A program made the translations under genes and the position numbers. Positions 1 to 8,657 of a stretch of 64,000 nucleotides of DNA are shown here, piece after piece (positions within the stretch are counted from its first letter, which is position 1; each line of letters starts with the position of its first letter). A model generated the notes under the pieces. The model saw nothing but the letters and a program-made list of their open reading frames with translations, searched no databases and was not told the DNA's origin. Source of the DNA: Ancylobacter rudongensis (GTDB lineage Bacteria > Pseudomonadota > Alphaproteobacteria > Rhizobiales > Xanthobacteraceae); assembly GCF_900100155.1 (NCBI RefSeq), contig NZ_FMTP01000003.1:248001-312000 (forward strand), written 5' to 3'.

Positions 1-1
1 C

Positions 2-274
2 CGGCATCTCACCGCGCGGCTGAAGCGGCTGCAGGCGCGGGCGCCGATCACCGCCGTGCGCGGGGCCGGGCTTTATCTCGGCGTGGAGTTCGGCACCGAG
101 AAGGGCCCGGCGCCTGACATCGCCAAGGGGCTGATCAACGGGCTGCGCGACCACGGCATCCTCATCGGCGCCGCCGGCCGCTATGGCAATGTGCTGAAGA
201 TCCGCCCGCCGCTTTGCGTGACCACGGCGGATGCGGATGTGCTGGTCGACGCGCTGGAGGAACTGCTGGCCTGA
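2..274 (+). CDS. Class III (PLP-dependent) aminotransferase, C-terminal fragment
   Basis: The frame is open from the window edge and stops at 272-274, giving about 90 C-terminal residues. The piece reads like the small domain of a class III aminotransferase: the GAGLYLGVEF strand, a long helix, the DHGILIG segment and the KIRPPLCVT segment typical of acetylornithine/GABA/4-aminobutyrate-type enzymes. The catalytic lysine and PLP site lie outside the window, so the substrate cannot be told. It converges with the HAD gene (10 nt between the stops), so it need not belong to the adjacent sugar locus. Confidence 0.8.
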   Translation, partial: RHLTARLKRLQARAPITAVRGAGLYLGVEFGTEKGPAPDIAKGLINGLRDHGILIGAAGRYGNVLKIRPPLCVTTADADVLVDALEELLA

Positions 275-284
275 GACGGCCGGA

Positions 285-923
285 TCAGCCGAACAGCGCC
301 AGCAGGTTTTCCAGCCGGTCGATCTCCAGGTCGACCGCCTCGAAACCGCCGCCGGTGGGGGTGTAGCCCACCACGAACAGCCCCGCCGCGCGGGCGGAGA
401 GCGCGCCGGAGCGGCTGTCCTCGACCGCGACCACGCTTTCCGGCGGCAGGCCGAGCCGGGTGCAGGCGCGGCGATAGGGCTCGGGATCGGGCTTGCCGGC
501 CGCCACATCGTCGAGGCTGAGCGAGAAGGAGAGCGCGTCGGCAATGCCGAGCGCGGCGATGTTGGCGTCCACCACCGAGCGGCTGGAATTGGAGACGCAG
601 GCCTGCGTGACGCCGAGCTTCGCCAGCGCCCGGATGGTGGCGACGGCGCCGGGCAGGGCGATCAGGCTGTCGCGGTTGTCGACATAATGGGCATTGATCC
701 GCGCCGCCCATTCGGCTTCGGCGACGGCGGCGGGCAGGCGCGGCGATACCTGTTTCCACACATCGCCCATATGGATGCCGCGAAAAGCCTGGTCCGGCAG
801 ATCGGAAAGATCCGCGCCGAGCGCCCGGCAGGCGGCCACCAGCGCGCGATGGTGCAGCGGCTCGCTGTCGATCAGCGTGCCGTCAATGTCCCAGGCGACC
901 GCCTTCAGCGCCGGGCGGCTCAT
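285..923 (-). CDS. HAD-superfamily sugar-phosphate phosphatase/phosphomutase-like protein
   Basis: 212 aa. HAD motif I is DIDGTLID with nucleophile D12 and acid D14, motif II is the SNSS segment, motif III is GKPDPEPY, and motif IV is VEDSRSG. Between motifs I and II lies a small helical cap, as in the beta-phosphoglucomutase/phosphoglycolate phosphatase subfamily. Its ATG overlaps the stop of the FGGY kinase gene (ATGA), so it is the last gene of the DeoR-BtpA-kinase operon. The likely role is dephosphorylating a sugar-phosphate intermediate or a side product of that pathway; the substrate is unknown. Confidence 0.85.
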   Translation of the reverse strand: MSRPALKAVAWDIDGTLIDSEPLHHRALVAACRALGADLSDLPDQAFRGIHMGDVWKQVSPRLPAAVAEAEWAARINAHYVDNRDSLIALPGAVATIRALAKLGVTQACVSNSSRSVVDANIAALGIADALSFSLSLDDVAAGKPDPEPYRRACTRLGLPPESVVAVEDSRSGALSARAAGLFVVGYTPTGGGFEAVDLEIDRLENLLALFG

Positions 924-2419
924 GCGGGTCGGCCTTCGAGGCGGCGGTAGAGATCGCGGTAGCGGGCATAGCCGGCGGCATAGGTTTCAGCGGAGGCAGG
1001 GTTGGGCTGCAAGGTCTCGCCCTGCTCGACAAAGCGGGAAATGCCGCTCCAGGTCGCCGCGCCGATGCCGACCGCTGCCGTCCAGGCGGCGCCGAGGGAG
1101 GAGCCGGGATGGCCTTTCAGCCGGTGCACCGGCTGCTGCAGCACATCAGCGATAATCTGCATCCACACCCGCGAATTCGAGCCGCCATCGGACACCAGCA
1201 CACGACCGGCGGCATGGCCCATATCGGCCAGCACCTCGACATGGTGGGCGCAGGCATAGGCATAGCCTTCCAAGAGCGCCCGCCAGACATGGCCGATATC
1301 GTGCGAGAGGGTGAGCCCGTCGATCACCCCGCGCGCGGCGGGGTCGTGGATCGGGGTCTTCTCGCCGAGGAAATAGGGCAGGATCGTCAGCCCGTCGGCG
1401 CCGGCGGGGCGCTGGTCTGCGAGGGCGTCGAGATGCTGGTGCAGCGTCAGCCCGGCCCTCTCGGCCGCCGCCGCCTCGCCGCCGGCGAAGTTGCGCACGA
1501 ACCAATTCAGCCCCGAGCCGCCGGTCGCCATGCAGCCATTGGGCATGTAGAGGCCGGGAATGAGGTGATAGTCGAGATAGAGCCGCGGGTCCGGCTTCAC
1601 CTGATCAGTGGCGACCAGAATATCGATGGCACCGCCGAATTTGAGCAGAATATCGCCGCGCTGGGTGACGCCGGCCCCGAGCGCCGAGGCGATCATGTCA
1701 GCCGCGCCGCCGATGACAGGCGTGCCGGCGGCAAGGCCGGTCTCAGCCGCGCCCTCAGCCGACATGCGGCCCATCACCTCGTGCGAGGCGGTCTTGCGCG
1801 GAATGGCGCTGCGGGGAATGCGGGCCCAGGCGACGAGATCGTCGTCGATGGCGTGGCGGGAGACGTCGATGAAGCCGGCCTCCAGCGCCCAGTTCTGCTC
1901 CACCGCCCGCTCGCCGGTGAGGCGCCAGTTCACATAATCATAGGAGCCGAACACGGTGGCGATCTGCGTGAACACGTCGGGCTCGTGGCGGGCGATCCAG
2001 CGCAGCTTGGCGGTGACGAGCTGCTGGTTGATGCCGTTGCCGGCCTTGGCGATGAAGCCGGGCTCATCGCGCTCGGCCCGCAGTTCCGCCACCTCCGCCC
2101 CGCAGCGTCCGTCGCTCTGCTGGATGGAAGGGCGCAGGAGGGTGCCCGCCTCGTCCAGCAGCACCACGGCCGGCAGCATGCCGGTGACGCCGATGGCGGA
2201 AATCTCAGTCGGATCGATCCCGGCGGTGGCGATCAGCTCGCGGCTGAGAGCGCAGACATTGGCCCACCACTCGGCGGGGTCTTCCTCCGCCCAGCCCGCA
2301 TGTTTCGAGGTCAGCGTCACCGGCCGCGAGGCGACGGCAAGGATCTCCCCCGGCAGCCGCAGCAAGAGGCCGATGGTCGAGGTCGTGCCGATATCGAGGC
2401 CGAGAACGCAGCTCTTCAT
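920..2419 (-). CDS. FGGY-family carbohydrate kinase (xylulokinase-like)
   Basis: 499 aa, normal for the family. The N-terminus has the ATPase phosphate-1 motif (LGLDIGTTST), followed by the substrate region with GYDYVNW-like residues (GSYDYVNWRL). The C-terminal half has the FGGY signature region (LEGYAYACAHHVE) and the adenosine loop (VSDGGSNSRVW). It would phosphorylate a ketose or polyol with ATP in the cytoplasm. It lies 93 nt downstream of the BtpA-family gene, with a hairpin in the gap, and overlaps the HAD gene. The exact sugar cannot be read from the sequence; xylulose is only the closest textbook match. Confidence 0.88.
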   Translation of the reverse strand: MKSCVLGLDIGTTSTIGLLLRLPGEILAVASRPVTLTSKHAGWAEEDPAEWWANVCALSRELIATAGIDPTEISAIGVTGMLPAVVLLDEAGTLLRPSIQQSDGRCGAEVAELRAERDEPGFIAKAGNGINQQLVTAKLRWIARHEPDVFTQIATVFGSYDYVNWRLTGERAVEQNWALEAGFIDVSRHAIDDDLVAWARIPRSAIPRKTASHEVMGRMSAEGAAETGLAAGTPVIGGAADMIASALGAGVTQRGDILLKFGGAIDILVATDQVKPDPRLYLDYHLIPGLYMPNGCMATGGSGLNWFVRNFAGGEAAAAERAGLTLHQHLDALADQRPAGADGLTILPYFLGEKTPIHDPAARGVIDGLTLSHDIGHVWRALLEGYAYACAHHVEVLADMGHAAGRVLVSDGGSNSRVWMQIIADVLQQPVHRLKGHPGSSLGAAWTAAVGIGAATWSGISRFVEQGETLQPNPASAETYAAGYARYRDLYRRLEGRPA

Positions 2420-2468
2420 GGGGAGCCTCTTGGGGCGGTGGGCAAGTCTAGGCAGAGAAAGAACTCAC

Positions 2469-2498
2469 CCCGGACAGCGGCGACGCCGCCGGTCCGGG
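2469..2498 (-). terminator. Stem-loop between BtpA-family gene and kinase gene
   Basis: Arms CCCGGAC (2469-2475) and GTCCGGG (2492-2498) enclose a second GC palindrome. On the minus strand the stem is followed by a pyrimidine-rich run (TTCTTTCTCT). It may attenuate transcription into the kinase gene or protect the upstream mRNA end; it is not a perfect rho-independent terminator. Confidence 0.45.
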
Positions 2499-2512
2499 AG
2501 GGCGGCGCGCGG

Positions 2513-3313
2513 TCAGCGGATGGAGTTCACCACATCCATGAAGCGCGACACCCGCGCCTGCTCCACCGCGTTCCAGGTGTTGCCGTCGACCTTGAAATGG
2601 GTGCCGATGACCACGCCCGAGGCGACCGAGAAGATGTCGCGGATATTGTCGATGTTGACGCCGGTATTGGCGAAGATCGGCACGTCCTTGACCGTCTCGG
2701 CCACCTTCTGCAGATGCGACTGGTCGGCCGGCTGGCCGGTGATCGGGCCGGAGACGAGGATGGCGTCGGCGATGGAGGAGAACACCGCGCTCTTGGCCCG
2801 CAGCTCGATCGGCCGCTGGTCGAGCGAATGGGCGAACTCGGCATTGATGTTGAACAGCATCTTCATGTCGTCGCGCTTCAGGTCGTGGCGCAGCCGCGCC
2901 GCCTCGGCGCAGTTCGGCTCCCACAGGCCCATGTCGGAAGCGAACAGGCCGGTGAAGATCTCGCGCACGAAGCTGGCGCCTGTCACGGCGCCGATGGCGA
3001 CGGTGGCGACCGGATCCCAGAGATAGTTGACGCCGAACGGCACCTTCAGGCTCGGCTTCACCGCCTGGACGATGGCGCTCATGGCCGCGATGGAGGCGGG
3101 CGAACCCTTGAAGACGTAGGGGCGGTCGTTCTCATTGCCGAACATGATGGCGTCGACGCCGCCGGCCTGCAGCTTCTCGACATCGGCGAGCACGCCCTCG
3201 ATCAGCTTGTCGAGGCCGCCATCGGCATCATAGAGCGGCGCGCCGGGCAGGGCGCCGATATGGGCCATGGCGATGACGACCTTCTTCTTGGCGCCGAAAC
3301 ACTCGAAAACCAT
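2513..3313 (-). CDS. BtpA/SgcQ-family TIM-barrel protein
   Basis: 266 aa from the ATG at 3311-3313, which has an AAGGAG ribosome-binding site 8 nt upstream; a longer open frame lacks such a site. The protein matches the BtpA/SgcQ family (COG0434): N-terminal IAMAHIGALPGAP, then GVDAIMFGNENDRP, PFGVNYLWDP and a late VIGTHFKVDG phosphate-binding-like loop typical of TIM barrels. BtpA was named for photosystem I biogenesis in cyanobacteria, but SgcQ relatives sit in sugar-utilisation operons, as here. Its enzymatic reaction is not established. Position between a DeoR regulator and a sugar kinase suggests an aldolase- or isomerase-like step. Confidence 0.85.
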   Translation of the reverse strand: MVFECFGAKKKVVIAMAHIGALPGAPLYDADGGLDKLIEGVLADVEKLQAGGVDAIMFGNENDRPYVFKGSPASIAAMSAIVQAVKPSLKVPFGVNYLWDPVATVAIGAVTGASFVREIFTGLFASDMGLWEPNCAEAARLRHDLKRDDMKMLFNINAEFAHSLDQRPIELRAKSAVFSSIADAILVSGPITGQPADQSHLQKVAETVKDVPIFANTGVNIDNIRDIFSVASGVVIGTHFKVDGNTWNAVEQARVSRFMDVVNSIR

Positions 3314-3350
3314 TCCAACTACTCCTTGAGGGGACGGCGCGCGCGGCGCC

Positions 3351-4211
3351 TCAATGTCCGGCGGCAGGCGGCGCGATGCGCAGCTCGACACGGGCCGCGG
3401 CAAGTGCCGCAGCGATGCGCGAGGGCGGCTCGGCGTCGGTGATAAGCAGGTTGATGTCGGCCAGCGTGCCGACCTGGACCAGCGACATGCGCTGGAACTT
3501 GGCGCTGTCGCACAGCAGGATCTTGAACCCCGACCGGCGCAGATAGACGCGCTTCATGTCGGTGTCCTCGAAGGAATAGTCGAAGAAGCCTTCCGAGGTG
3601 ATGCCCGACGTGCCGAGCACGGCGACATCGAACCACAGCTTCTCGAACTGGGCGACGGCAGTGGGACCCCACACCGACATTTCCTCCGGGCGGACGCGGC
3701 CGCCGGCGACATAGACTTCCGGCGCGCCGCCATCGAGATGGGTGGAGACGCGCAGGCTGTTGGTGAAGACCTTGAGATGGCCGGCCTCGCGCAGATGCCC
3801 GGCCATCAGATAGGTGGTGGTGCCGACATCGATGGCGCAGGTGCGGTAGCCGGCGACAATGCCGGCGGCGCAGGCGGCGATGGCCGACTTGGCCTCGCTG
3901 CCACGCCGAAGCCGGGCGTCGAAGCGCGGCTCCTCGCTGTCCATGGCGACGCTGGCCGGCGTCTCCGCCAGCACCGCCCCGCCATGCACGCGCAGCAGAC
4001 GGCCGTCGCGCTCCAGCTCCAGCAGGTCGCGGCGGATGGTCATGTCGGACACGCCGAGCTCGGCGGCAAGGACGGCGACGCCGACCGAGCCGGCGGCGGC
4101 GAGATGATCGAGAATGCGGGCATGGCGCACATGCGAGAGCAGGCGCTGGCGATCCTCGCCCGCGGGCGGCTCGGCCATGGAATGCTCTCGGAAAGACACG
4201 TCTTCGGCCAT
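3351..4211 (-). CDS. DeoR/GlpR-family transcriptional regulator
   Basis: 286 aa. The start at 4211 has GGTGGAG 5 nt upstream; an inner ATG at 4178 has a poorer site. An N-terminal helix-turn-helix (LAAELGVSDMTIRRDLLELE) is followed by a DeoR-type sensor domain with the conserved DVGTTTYLMA and VAGGRVRPEE segments and a C-terminal LLITDAEPP. Such regulators are usually repressors released by a phosphorylated sugar. It heads the minus-strand operon (37 nt before the BtpA-family gene) and faces the SDR/ABC transporter operon across a 161-nt intergenic region with repeats, so it probably controls both arms. Confidence 0.9.
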   Translation of the reverse strand: MAEDVSFREHSMAEPPAGEDRQRLLSHVRHARILDHLAAAGSVGVAVLAAELGVSDMTIRRDLLELERDGRLLRVHGGAVLAETPASVAMDSEEPRFDARLRRGSEAKSAIAACAAGIVAGYRTCAIDVGTTTYLMAGHLREAGHLKVFTNSLRVSTHLDGGAPEVYVAGGRVRPEEMSVWGPTAVAQFEKLWFDVAVLGTSGITSEGFFDYSFEDTDMKRVYLRRSGFKILLCDSAKFQRMSLVQVGTLADINLLITDAEPPSRIAAALAAARVELRIAPPAAGH

Positions 4212-4276
4212 CGCTCCACCCTGCCTGATCGCGGTTCCCTCGCAGAGGAACGGATTCGCGCCCGGTCGGCTAATCC

Positions 4277-4305
4277 TGTTTAGCTCAGGGATCGCACAAG
4301 ATCAA
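4277..4305 (-). promoter_or_regulatory. Candidate sigma-70-type promoter for the DeoR operon
   Basis: On the minus strand TTGATC (complement of 4300-4305) is separated by 17 nt from TAAACA (complement of 4277-4282), about 65 nt upstream of the DeoR start. The -35 is good and the -10 is weak. It overlaps the CACAAGA direct repeats, a fitting place for a repressor. Confidence 0.4.
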
Positions 4306-4339
4306 ACACAAGAATGCACTTGATGTGAGTTCTTGTTCA
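4295..4339. promoter_or_regulatory. Operator-like repeats in the divergent DeoR / SDR intergenic region
   Basis: CACAAGAT (4295-4302) is repeated as CACAAGAAT (4307-4315), 12 nt apart. ACAAGAA (4308-4314) also forms an inverted repeat with TTCTTGT (4330-4336). A TTGTTCA heptamer at 4333-4339 recurs at 5250-5256 ahead of the ABC transporter genes. These are plausible DeoR-family sites; binding is inferred. Confidence 0.5.
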
Positions 4340-4372
4340 TATAGATTGAGAAGCGAACATGAGGAGCTTCGC

Positions 4373-5179
4373 ATGAGTCCGCCCGCATCCGCCGCGCCCG
4401 TCCCCGCCTATTATGAGCTGAAGGGCCGGCTGGCCTTCGTCACCGGCGCGGCGACCGGCATTGGCCGGGCCATCGCCGTGGCGCTGGCCCGGCAGGGCGT
4501 GCGGGTCGCCATCGGCGACATCAATCTGGCGGCGGCGCAGGAGACGGCGACGGCCCTCGGCGGCGGCGCCATCGCGGTGGAAATCGACGTGCGCAAGCGC
4601 GCCTCGGTGGAGGCCGCCTTCGCCCAGGTGCTGGAAGGGCTCGGCGGCTGCGACCTTCTGGTGGCCAATGCCGGCGTCTCCACCATGCGGGCGGCGCTGG
4701 AGCTGACCGACGAGGAGTGGGATTTCAACTTCGACGTCAACACGCGCGGCGTCTTCCTCACCAACCAGATCGCCGCCCGGCACTTTGTGGCGCAGGGCAA
4801 GGGCTGCATCGTCAACACCGCCTCGCTGGCGGCCAAGGTCGGCGCGCCGTTCCTGGCGCATTACTCCGCCTCGAAATTCGCCGTGCTCGGCTGGACCCAG
4901 GCGCTGGCGCGCGAACTGGCCGCCACGGGCATCCGCGTCAACGCCGTCTGCCCCGGCTTCGTGTCGACCGGGATGCAGTCGCGCGAAGTGGAATGGGAGG
5001 CGAGCCTGCGCGGCGTCTCCCCGCAGCGTGTGATCGACGACTATATCGCCCAGACCCCGCTCGGCCGGCTGGAAGTGCCGGAGGACGTGGCCGACGTGGT
5101 GGTGTTCCTCGCCTCCGAACAGGCCCGCTTCATGACCGGCCAGGGCGTCAACGTCACCGGCGGCGTCTACACGACCTGA
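4373..5179 (+). CDS. SDR-family NAD(P)-dependent sugar/polyol dehydrogenase
   Basis: 268 aa from ATG 4373, preceded by AGGAG. Classical short-chain dehydrogenase: TGAATGIG nucleotide-binding motif near residue 25, NAGVS, catalytic Ser in VNTASLA, YSASK (Tyr and Lys), and a C-terminal VTGGVY. An acidic residue (GDIN) after the second strand favours NAD over NADP. It is the first gene of the plus-strand arm and lies 173 nt before the ABC transporter ATPase, so it likely oxidises the imported polyol or sugar before phosphorylation by the FGGY kinase. The substrate is inferred only from context. Confidence 0.88.
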   Translation: MSPPASAAPVPAYYELKGRLAFVTGAATGIGRAIAVALARQGVRVAIGDINLAAAQETATALGGGAIAVEIDVRKRASVEAAFAQVLEGLGGCDLLVANAGVSTMRAALELTDEEWDFNFDVNTRGVFLTNQIAARHFVAQGKGCIVNTASLAAKVGAPFLAHYSASKFAVLGWTQALARELAATGIRVNAVCPGFVSTGMQSREVEWEASLRGVSPQRVIDDYIAQTPLGRLEVPEDVADVVVFLASEQARFMTGQGVNVTGGVYTT

Positions 5180-5249
5180 GCCGGCACCCGGCGCGCGATG
5201 ATCGAATCTACTGTCGTCAGGTTTGAATTAGGACTTGCGATGTTCGATT

Positions 5250-5256
5250 TTGTTCA
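5250..5256 (+). promoter_or_regulatory. TTGTTCA motif shared with the DeoR/SDR intergenic region
   Basis: The heptamer at 5250-5256 also occurs at 4333-4339, and a related GTTCGA lies just upstream (5242-5247). It sits in the AT-richer part of the 173-nt gap between the SDR and the ABC ATPase gene, so a second operator for the DeoR regulator is possible. Confidence 0.3.
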
Positions 5257-5264
5257 ACTACACT

Positions 5265-5296
5265 CCGCCCGCCAACGGCGCACCGGGCGGGGTTTT
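5265..5296 (+). terminator. Terminator-like hairpin after the SDR gene
   Basis: Arms CCGCCCG (5265-5271) and CGGGCGG (5284-5290) with a 12-nt loop are followed by GGTTTT. It could partly stop SDR transcripts before the transporter genes. Confidence 0.5.
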
Positions 5297-5352
5297 CCCC
5301 TTCCCTCCGCCCCGTGTGGCGGGACCCTGCCGTTGCAGGCAAAGGATCGCTG

Positions 5353-6483
5353 ATGTCGTCGATCGAACTCGATCATGTCTCCAAGCTCTACGCCAACGGC
5401 GCCTATGGCGTGCGCGACGTGGACCTTTCCATTGGAGAGGGTGAGTTCGTGATCTTCCTTGGCCCCTCGGGCTGCGGGAAATCGACGACGCTGCGGATGA
5501 TCGCCGGGCTGGAGGGTATCACCTCGGGCGATCTGCGGATCGGCGGGCGCAGCGTCAACAACGTGCCCCCGCGCGACCGCAACATCGCCGTCGTGTTCCA
5601 GTCCTACGCGCTCTACCCGCATATGAGCGTGCGCGACAATATGGGCTTCGGCCTCAAGATGCGCGGCGTCGCCCGCCCCCTCATCGAGGAGAAGATCCGC
5701 GAGGCGGCTGGCCTGCTCGGCCTCACTCCCTATCTCGACCGCAAGCCGGCGGCACTGTCCGGCGGCCAGCGCCAGCGCGTCGCGCTCGGCCGCGCCATTG
5801 TGCGCGATCCCGTCGCCTTCCTGCTCGACGAGCCGCTGTCCAATCTCGACGCCCAGCTGCGGGCGGAGATGCGGCTCGAACTGGTCAAGCTGCACCGCCG
5901 GCTGGGGCGCACCATCGTCCATGTCACCCATGACCAGGTCGAGGCGATGACCATGGGCGACCGTATCTGCATCATGCGCGAGGGGCGGATGATCCAGGTC
6001 GGCAAGCCGCTGGAGGTCTATGCCGACCCGGTCGACACCTTCGTCGCCCGCTTCCTCGCCACCCCGCCGATGAACCTGCTGCCCGCCCGCCTCGAAGGGC
6101 GCGGCGACGGGCTGGTGGTGAGCGGCGACGGCTTCACGGTCGAGGTGCCGCCGATGCACCGCGCCGCCTATGCGGGGCTGGCCGGGCGCGAGGTGATTTT
6201 CGGCCTGCGCCCGGAAGACCTGCACGAGGCGCCGCAGCCCGGATTTTCGCCGATCGAGGTCAGCGTCGTGGCGATGGAGGCGCTGGGGGTGGAGAACATC
6301 CTGGTCGGCCAGATCGGCACCGGCGACAAGCCGCTGGAACTCTCCGCCCGGCTGTCGCGCCACTTCACCGCGCCGGTGGGCGCGCGCGTGCCGCTCTATC
6401 TCGACCCCCGCCCCATGCACCTGTTCGATCCGGAGACGACGCGGGCCTTCCCCCGTCCCAGCCTCCGCCTCGTGACCAACTGA
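5353..6483 (+). CDS. Sugar ABC transporter ATP-binding protein (UgpC/MalK type)
   Basis: 376 aa from ATG 5353 (AAAGGA upstream). Walker [11 protein letters not shown]-loop VVFQSYALYPHM, signature LSGGQRQRVALGRA, Walker B AFLLDEPLSNLDA and the H-loop VTHDQ are all present. A C-terminal TOBE/OB extension of about 140 residues (from PPMNLLPARL) marks it as the regulatory-domain type shared by MalK and UgpC. It drives import through the two permeases encoded downstream. It is the first gene of the ATPase - permease - binding protein - permease cluster. Confidence 0.95.
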   Translation: MSSIELDHVSKLYANGAYGVRDVDLSIGEGEFVIFLGPSGCGKSTTLRMIAGLEGITSGDLRIGGRSVNNVPPRDRNIAVVFQSYALYPHMSVRDNMGFGLKMRGVARPLIEEKIREAAGLLGLTPYLDRKPAALSGGQRQRVALGRAIVRDPVAFLLDEPLSNLDAQLRAEMRLELVKLHRRLGRTIVHVTHDQVEAMTMGDRICIMREGRMIQVGKPLEVYADPVDTFVARFLATPPMNLLPARLEGRGDGLVVSGDGFTVEVPPMHRAAYAGLAGREVIFGLRPEDLHEAPQPGFSPIEVSVVAMEALGVENILVGQIGTGDKPLELSARLSRHFTAPVGARVPLYLDPRPMHLFDPETTRAFPRPSLRLVTN

Positions 6484-6496
6484 GGGAGGGGGCAGC

Positions 6497-7294
6497 ATGC
6501 GGCGCATCGGACTTCACCTTGGCCTTCTCTTCGCCTGCGCCGTCATTCTCGTGCCCCTGCTCTGGGTCGTCCGCACCAGCCTTCTGCCCGAGCACCTCTC
6601 CTATTCGCCGGAGCTGATGCCGGCGGTGACGCTCGACAATTACGTCGCCCTGTTCACCTCCACCCGCTACGGCCAGTCCTATCTCAACAGCCTGATCGTC
6701 GCCTTCGGCTCGGTGGTGGTGGCGCTGCCCTTCGCGGCAATGACCGGCTATGCCTTCGCCCGCTTCAAGACCAGCGGGCGGGCGGGGCGCTTCGCGGTGC
6801 TGGCGACGCAGATGCTGCCCCCCGTCGCGATCGTGCTGCCGGCCTTCGCGCTTCTGCGCACGGTGGGCCTCACCAATTCGCTGACCGGCCTCATCATCGT
6901 CTATGCCGCGGTGAACCTGCCCTTCCTGATCTGGATCCTGATGGGGTTCTTCGAGGGCATTCCGGTGGATCTCGAATGGGCGGCGCAGACCGACGGCGCC
7001 ACCGCCTGGGGCGCGTTCTGGCGCATCGTGCTGCCGGTCTCGCTGCCCGGCATCGCGGCGGCCGGCGTGCTCGGCTTCATCCTCACCTGGAACGAGTTCC
7101 TGTTCGCGCTGGTGCTGAGCGGTCCACAGACCGCGACCGTGCCGGTGGCGCTGGCGGCGCTCCAGACCTCCAACGGCGTGCAGATCGCCAAAGTGTCGGC
7201 CGGCGTCGTGCTCGCCGTGCTGCCGCTGGTGATCGCCTCGCGCTTCATCCAGCGCTTCATCGTCCAGGGCCTGACCTTCGGCAGCGTGAAGTGA
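6497..7294 (+). CDS. Sugar ABC transporter permease (MalG type)
   Basis: 265 aa with six predicted membrane segments. The cytoplasmic EAA loop is recognisable near residues 155-175 (DLEWAAQTDGATAWGAFWRIVLP), followed by the conserved LPGIAAAG helix. The short N-terminus without an extra helix and the C-terminal RFIVQGLTFGSVK are typical of MalG-like subunits of CUT1 importers. It starts 13 nt after the ATPase stop with a GGAGGGGG-like site, so the two are co-translated. It forms the inner-membrane channel together with the MalF-like subunit at 8778-9659. Confidence 0.93.
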   Translation: MRRIGLHLGLLFACAVILVPLLWVVRTSLLPEHLSYSPELMPAVTLDNYVALFTSTRYGQSYLNSLIVAFGSVVVALPFAAMTGYAFARFKTSGRAGRFAVLATQMLPPVAIVLPAFALLRTVGLTNSLTGLIIVYAAVNLPFLIWILMGFFEGIPVDLEWAAQTDGATAWGAFWRIVLPVSLPGIAAAGVLGFILTWNEFLFALVLSGPQTATVPVALAALQTSNGVQIAKVSAGVVLAVLPLVIASRFIQRFIVQGLTFGSVK

Positions 7295-7372
7295 GCGTGC
7301 CTTCCGCCGCGTCCAGTCGGGCGTGCGCCAACGAGGCGGGCAAAGCCCGTACCAGAGGAACAGGAGAACGAG

Positions 7373-8650
7373 ATGCAGTTTAAGTGTAGCCTCAAGGCGG
7401 CGCTGCTCGGCGCCACGCTGCTCGCAGTGGCCGGGCCGGCCTATGCCCAGAACGTCACCCTGCGCGCCCTGATGGAGGACGTGCCGGAGACGCAGATCAT
7501 CGAGAAGCTGCTGCCGGAATTCGAGAAGGAAACCGGCATCAAGGTCGAGTTCGAGAAGATCGGCTATGGCGACATGCACGACAAGCTGGTCGCCCAACTT
7601 GTTTCGCCGGAGAGCTACTACAACCTGCTCGAAGTCGACTTCCTGTGGGCGGGCGAGTTCCCCGCCGCCGGCTGGCTGGAAGACCTCAACCCCTATATCG
7701 CCAAATCGGGCTTCGACCTGAAGCCGTTCATCCCGTCCATGCTTGACCTGCTCGGCCAGACCAAGGACGCGACGCCGATCCTGCCCATGTACAATTACTC
7801 GATGGGCCTGATCTACCGCACCGACCTGTTGAGCGACGCCAAGATCAAGGCGGACTACAAGGCGAAGACCGGCAAGGAGCTGGCGCTGCCGGCAACGCTG
7901 GCCGACTATGTCGCGCTCTCCGCCTTCTTCAAGGCCAACACGCCGGTCGTCGGCGCCGCCATGCAGGGCCAGCGCGGCGACCCGAACGCGATGGAATTCT
8001 CCAACTACCTGTTCTCCGCCGGCGGCGCCTATCTCGACGCCGACCGCAAGGTGGTGCTGAACAGCCCGCAGGGGCTGACCGCGCTGAAGCTCTATGCCGA
8101 GAATGTGCAGAAGGGCGCGCAGCAGGGCGCCCTCTCCGCCACGCTCGACGACACGATGCGGCTGATGTGCGCCGGCGAAGCGTTCAGCATGGTCACCTAT
8201 TGGTGGATGCTGCCGCAGCTCGACGATGCCGAGAAGTGCCCGAAGGTGGCCGGCAAGCTGGCGCTGTCCGTCATGCCCGGTGGCCATGGCGAGAGCGGCG
8301 GCTGGGGCTGGGGCATTCCGAAGAACACGTCGGATGAGTCCAAGGCCGCGGCCTGGAAGTTTATCGAATGGGTGCAGGGCAAGAAGATCTCGGTCGCCCG
8401 CGCCATGGAAGGCCATGCGCCGGTGCGCTCGGACGTGTTCGAGGACGCGGCCGTGCTGAAGAAGTACCCCTTCTACAAGACCGGCCTTGAGGTCGTCGCC
8501 TCCGGCAAGTCGTTCCCGATCTTCGCCTATTCGGCTCAGTATGAGGACGTGCTGGGCGCCCAGCTCTCGCTCGCCGCCGGCGGGCAGGCCAAGCCCGAGG
8601 ACGCGCTGAAGGCGGCCGCCGACGGCCTGACCCAGCTGCTCAACAAATAA
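7373..8650 (+). CDS. Sugar ABC transporter substrate-binding protein (CUT1 family)
   Basis: 425 aa with a clear Sec signal peptide (basic start, hydrophobic core, cleavage expected after GPAYA-Q near residue 25). The mature protein begins with TLRALMEDVPE and has the family 1 binding-protein segments KLLPEFEKETGIKV, PMYNYSMGLIYRTDLL and WGWGIPKNTSDE. A purine-rich site (AGGAGAACGAG) precedes the ATG. It delivers the sugar or polyol to the membrane permeases from the periplasm. A strong stem-loop directly after the gene should raise its expression relative to the downstream permease gene. Confidence 0.93.
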   Translation: MQFKCSLKAALLGATLLAVAGPAYAQNVTLRALMEDVPETQIIEKLLPEFEKETGIKVEFEKIGYGDMHDKLVAQLVSPESYYNLLEVDFLWAGEFPAAGWLEDLNPYIAKSGFDLKPFIPSMLDLLGQTKDATPILPMYNYSMGLIYRTDLLSDAKIKADYKAKTGKELALPATLADYVALSAFFKANTPVVGAAMQGQRGDPNAMEFSNYLFSAGGAYLDADRKVVLNSPQGLTALKLYAENVQKGAQQGALSATLDDTMRLMCAGEAFSMVTYWWMLPQLDDAEKCPKVAGKLALSVMPGGHGESGGWGWGIPKNTSDESKAAAWKFIEWVQGKKISVARAMEGHAPVRSDVFEDAAVLKKYPFYKTGLEVVASGKSFPIFAYSAQYEDVLGAQLSLAAGGQAKPEDALKAAADGLTQLLNK

Positions 8651-8657
8651 GCCCATC

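Noticed and set aside
1109..3442. Long open frame (777 codons) on the plus strand
   Set aside because: It runs antisense to the kinase and BtpA genes, has Arg/Gly/Ala/His-rich shadow composition, no ribosome site and no family motif. Long antisense frames are expected at this GC content.
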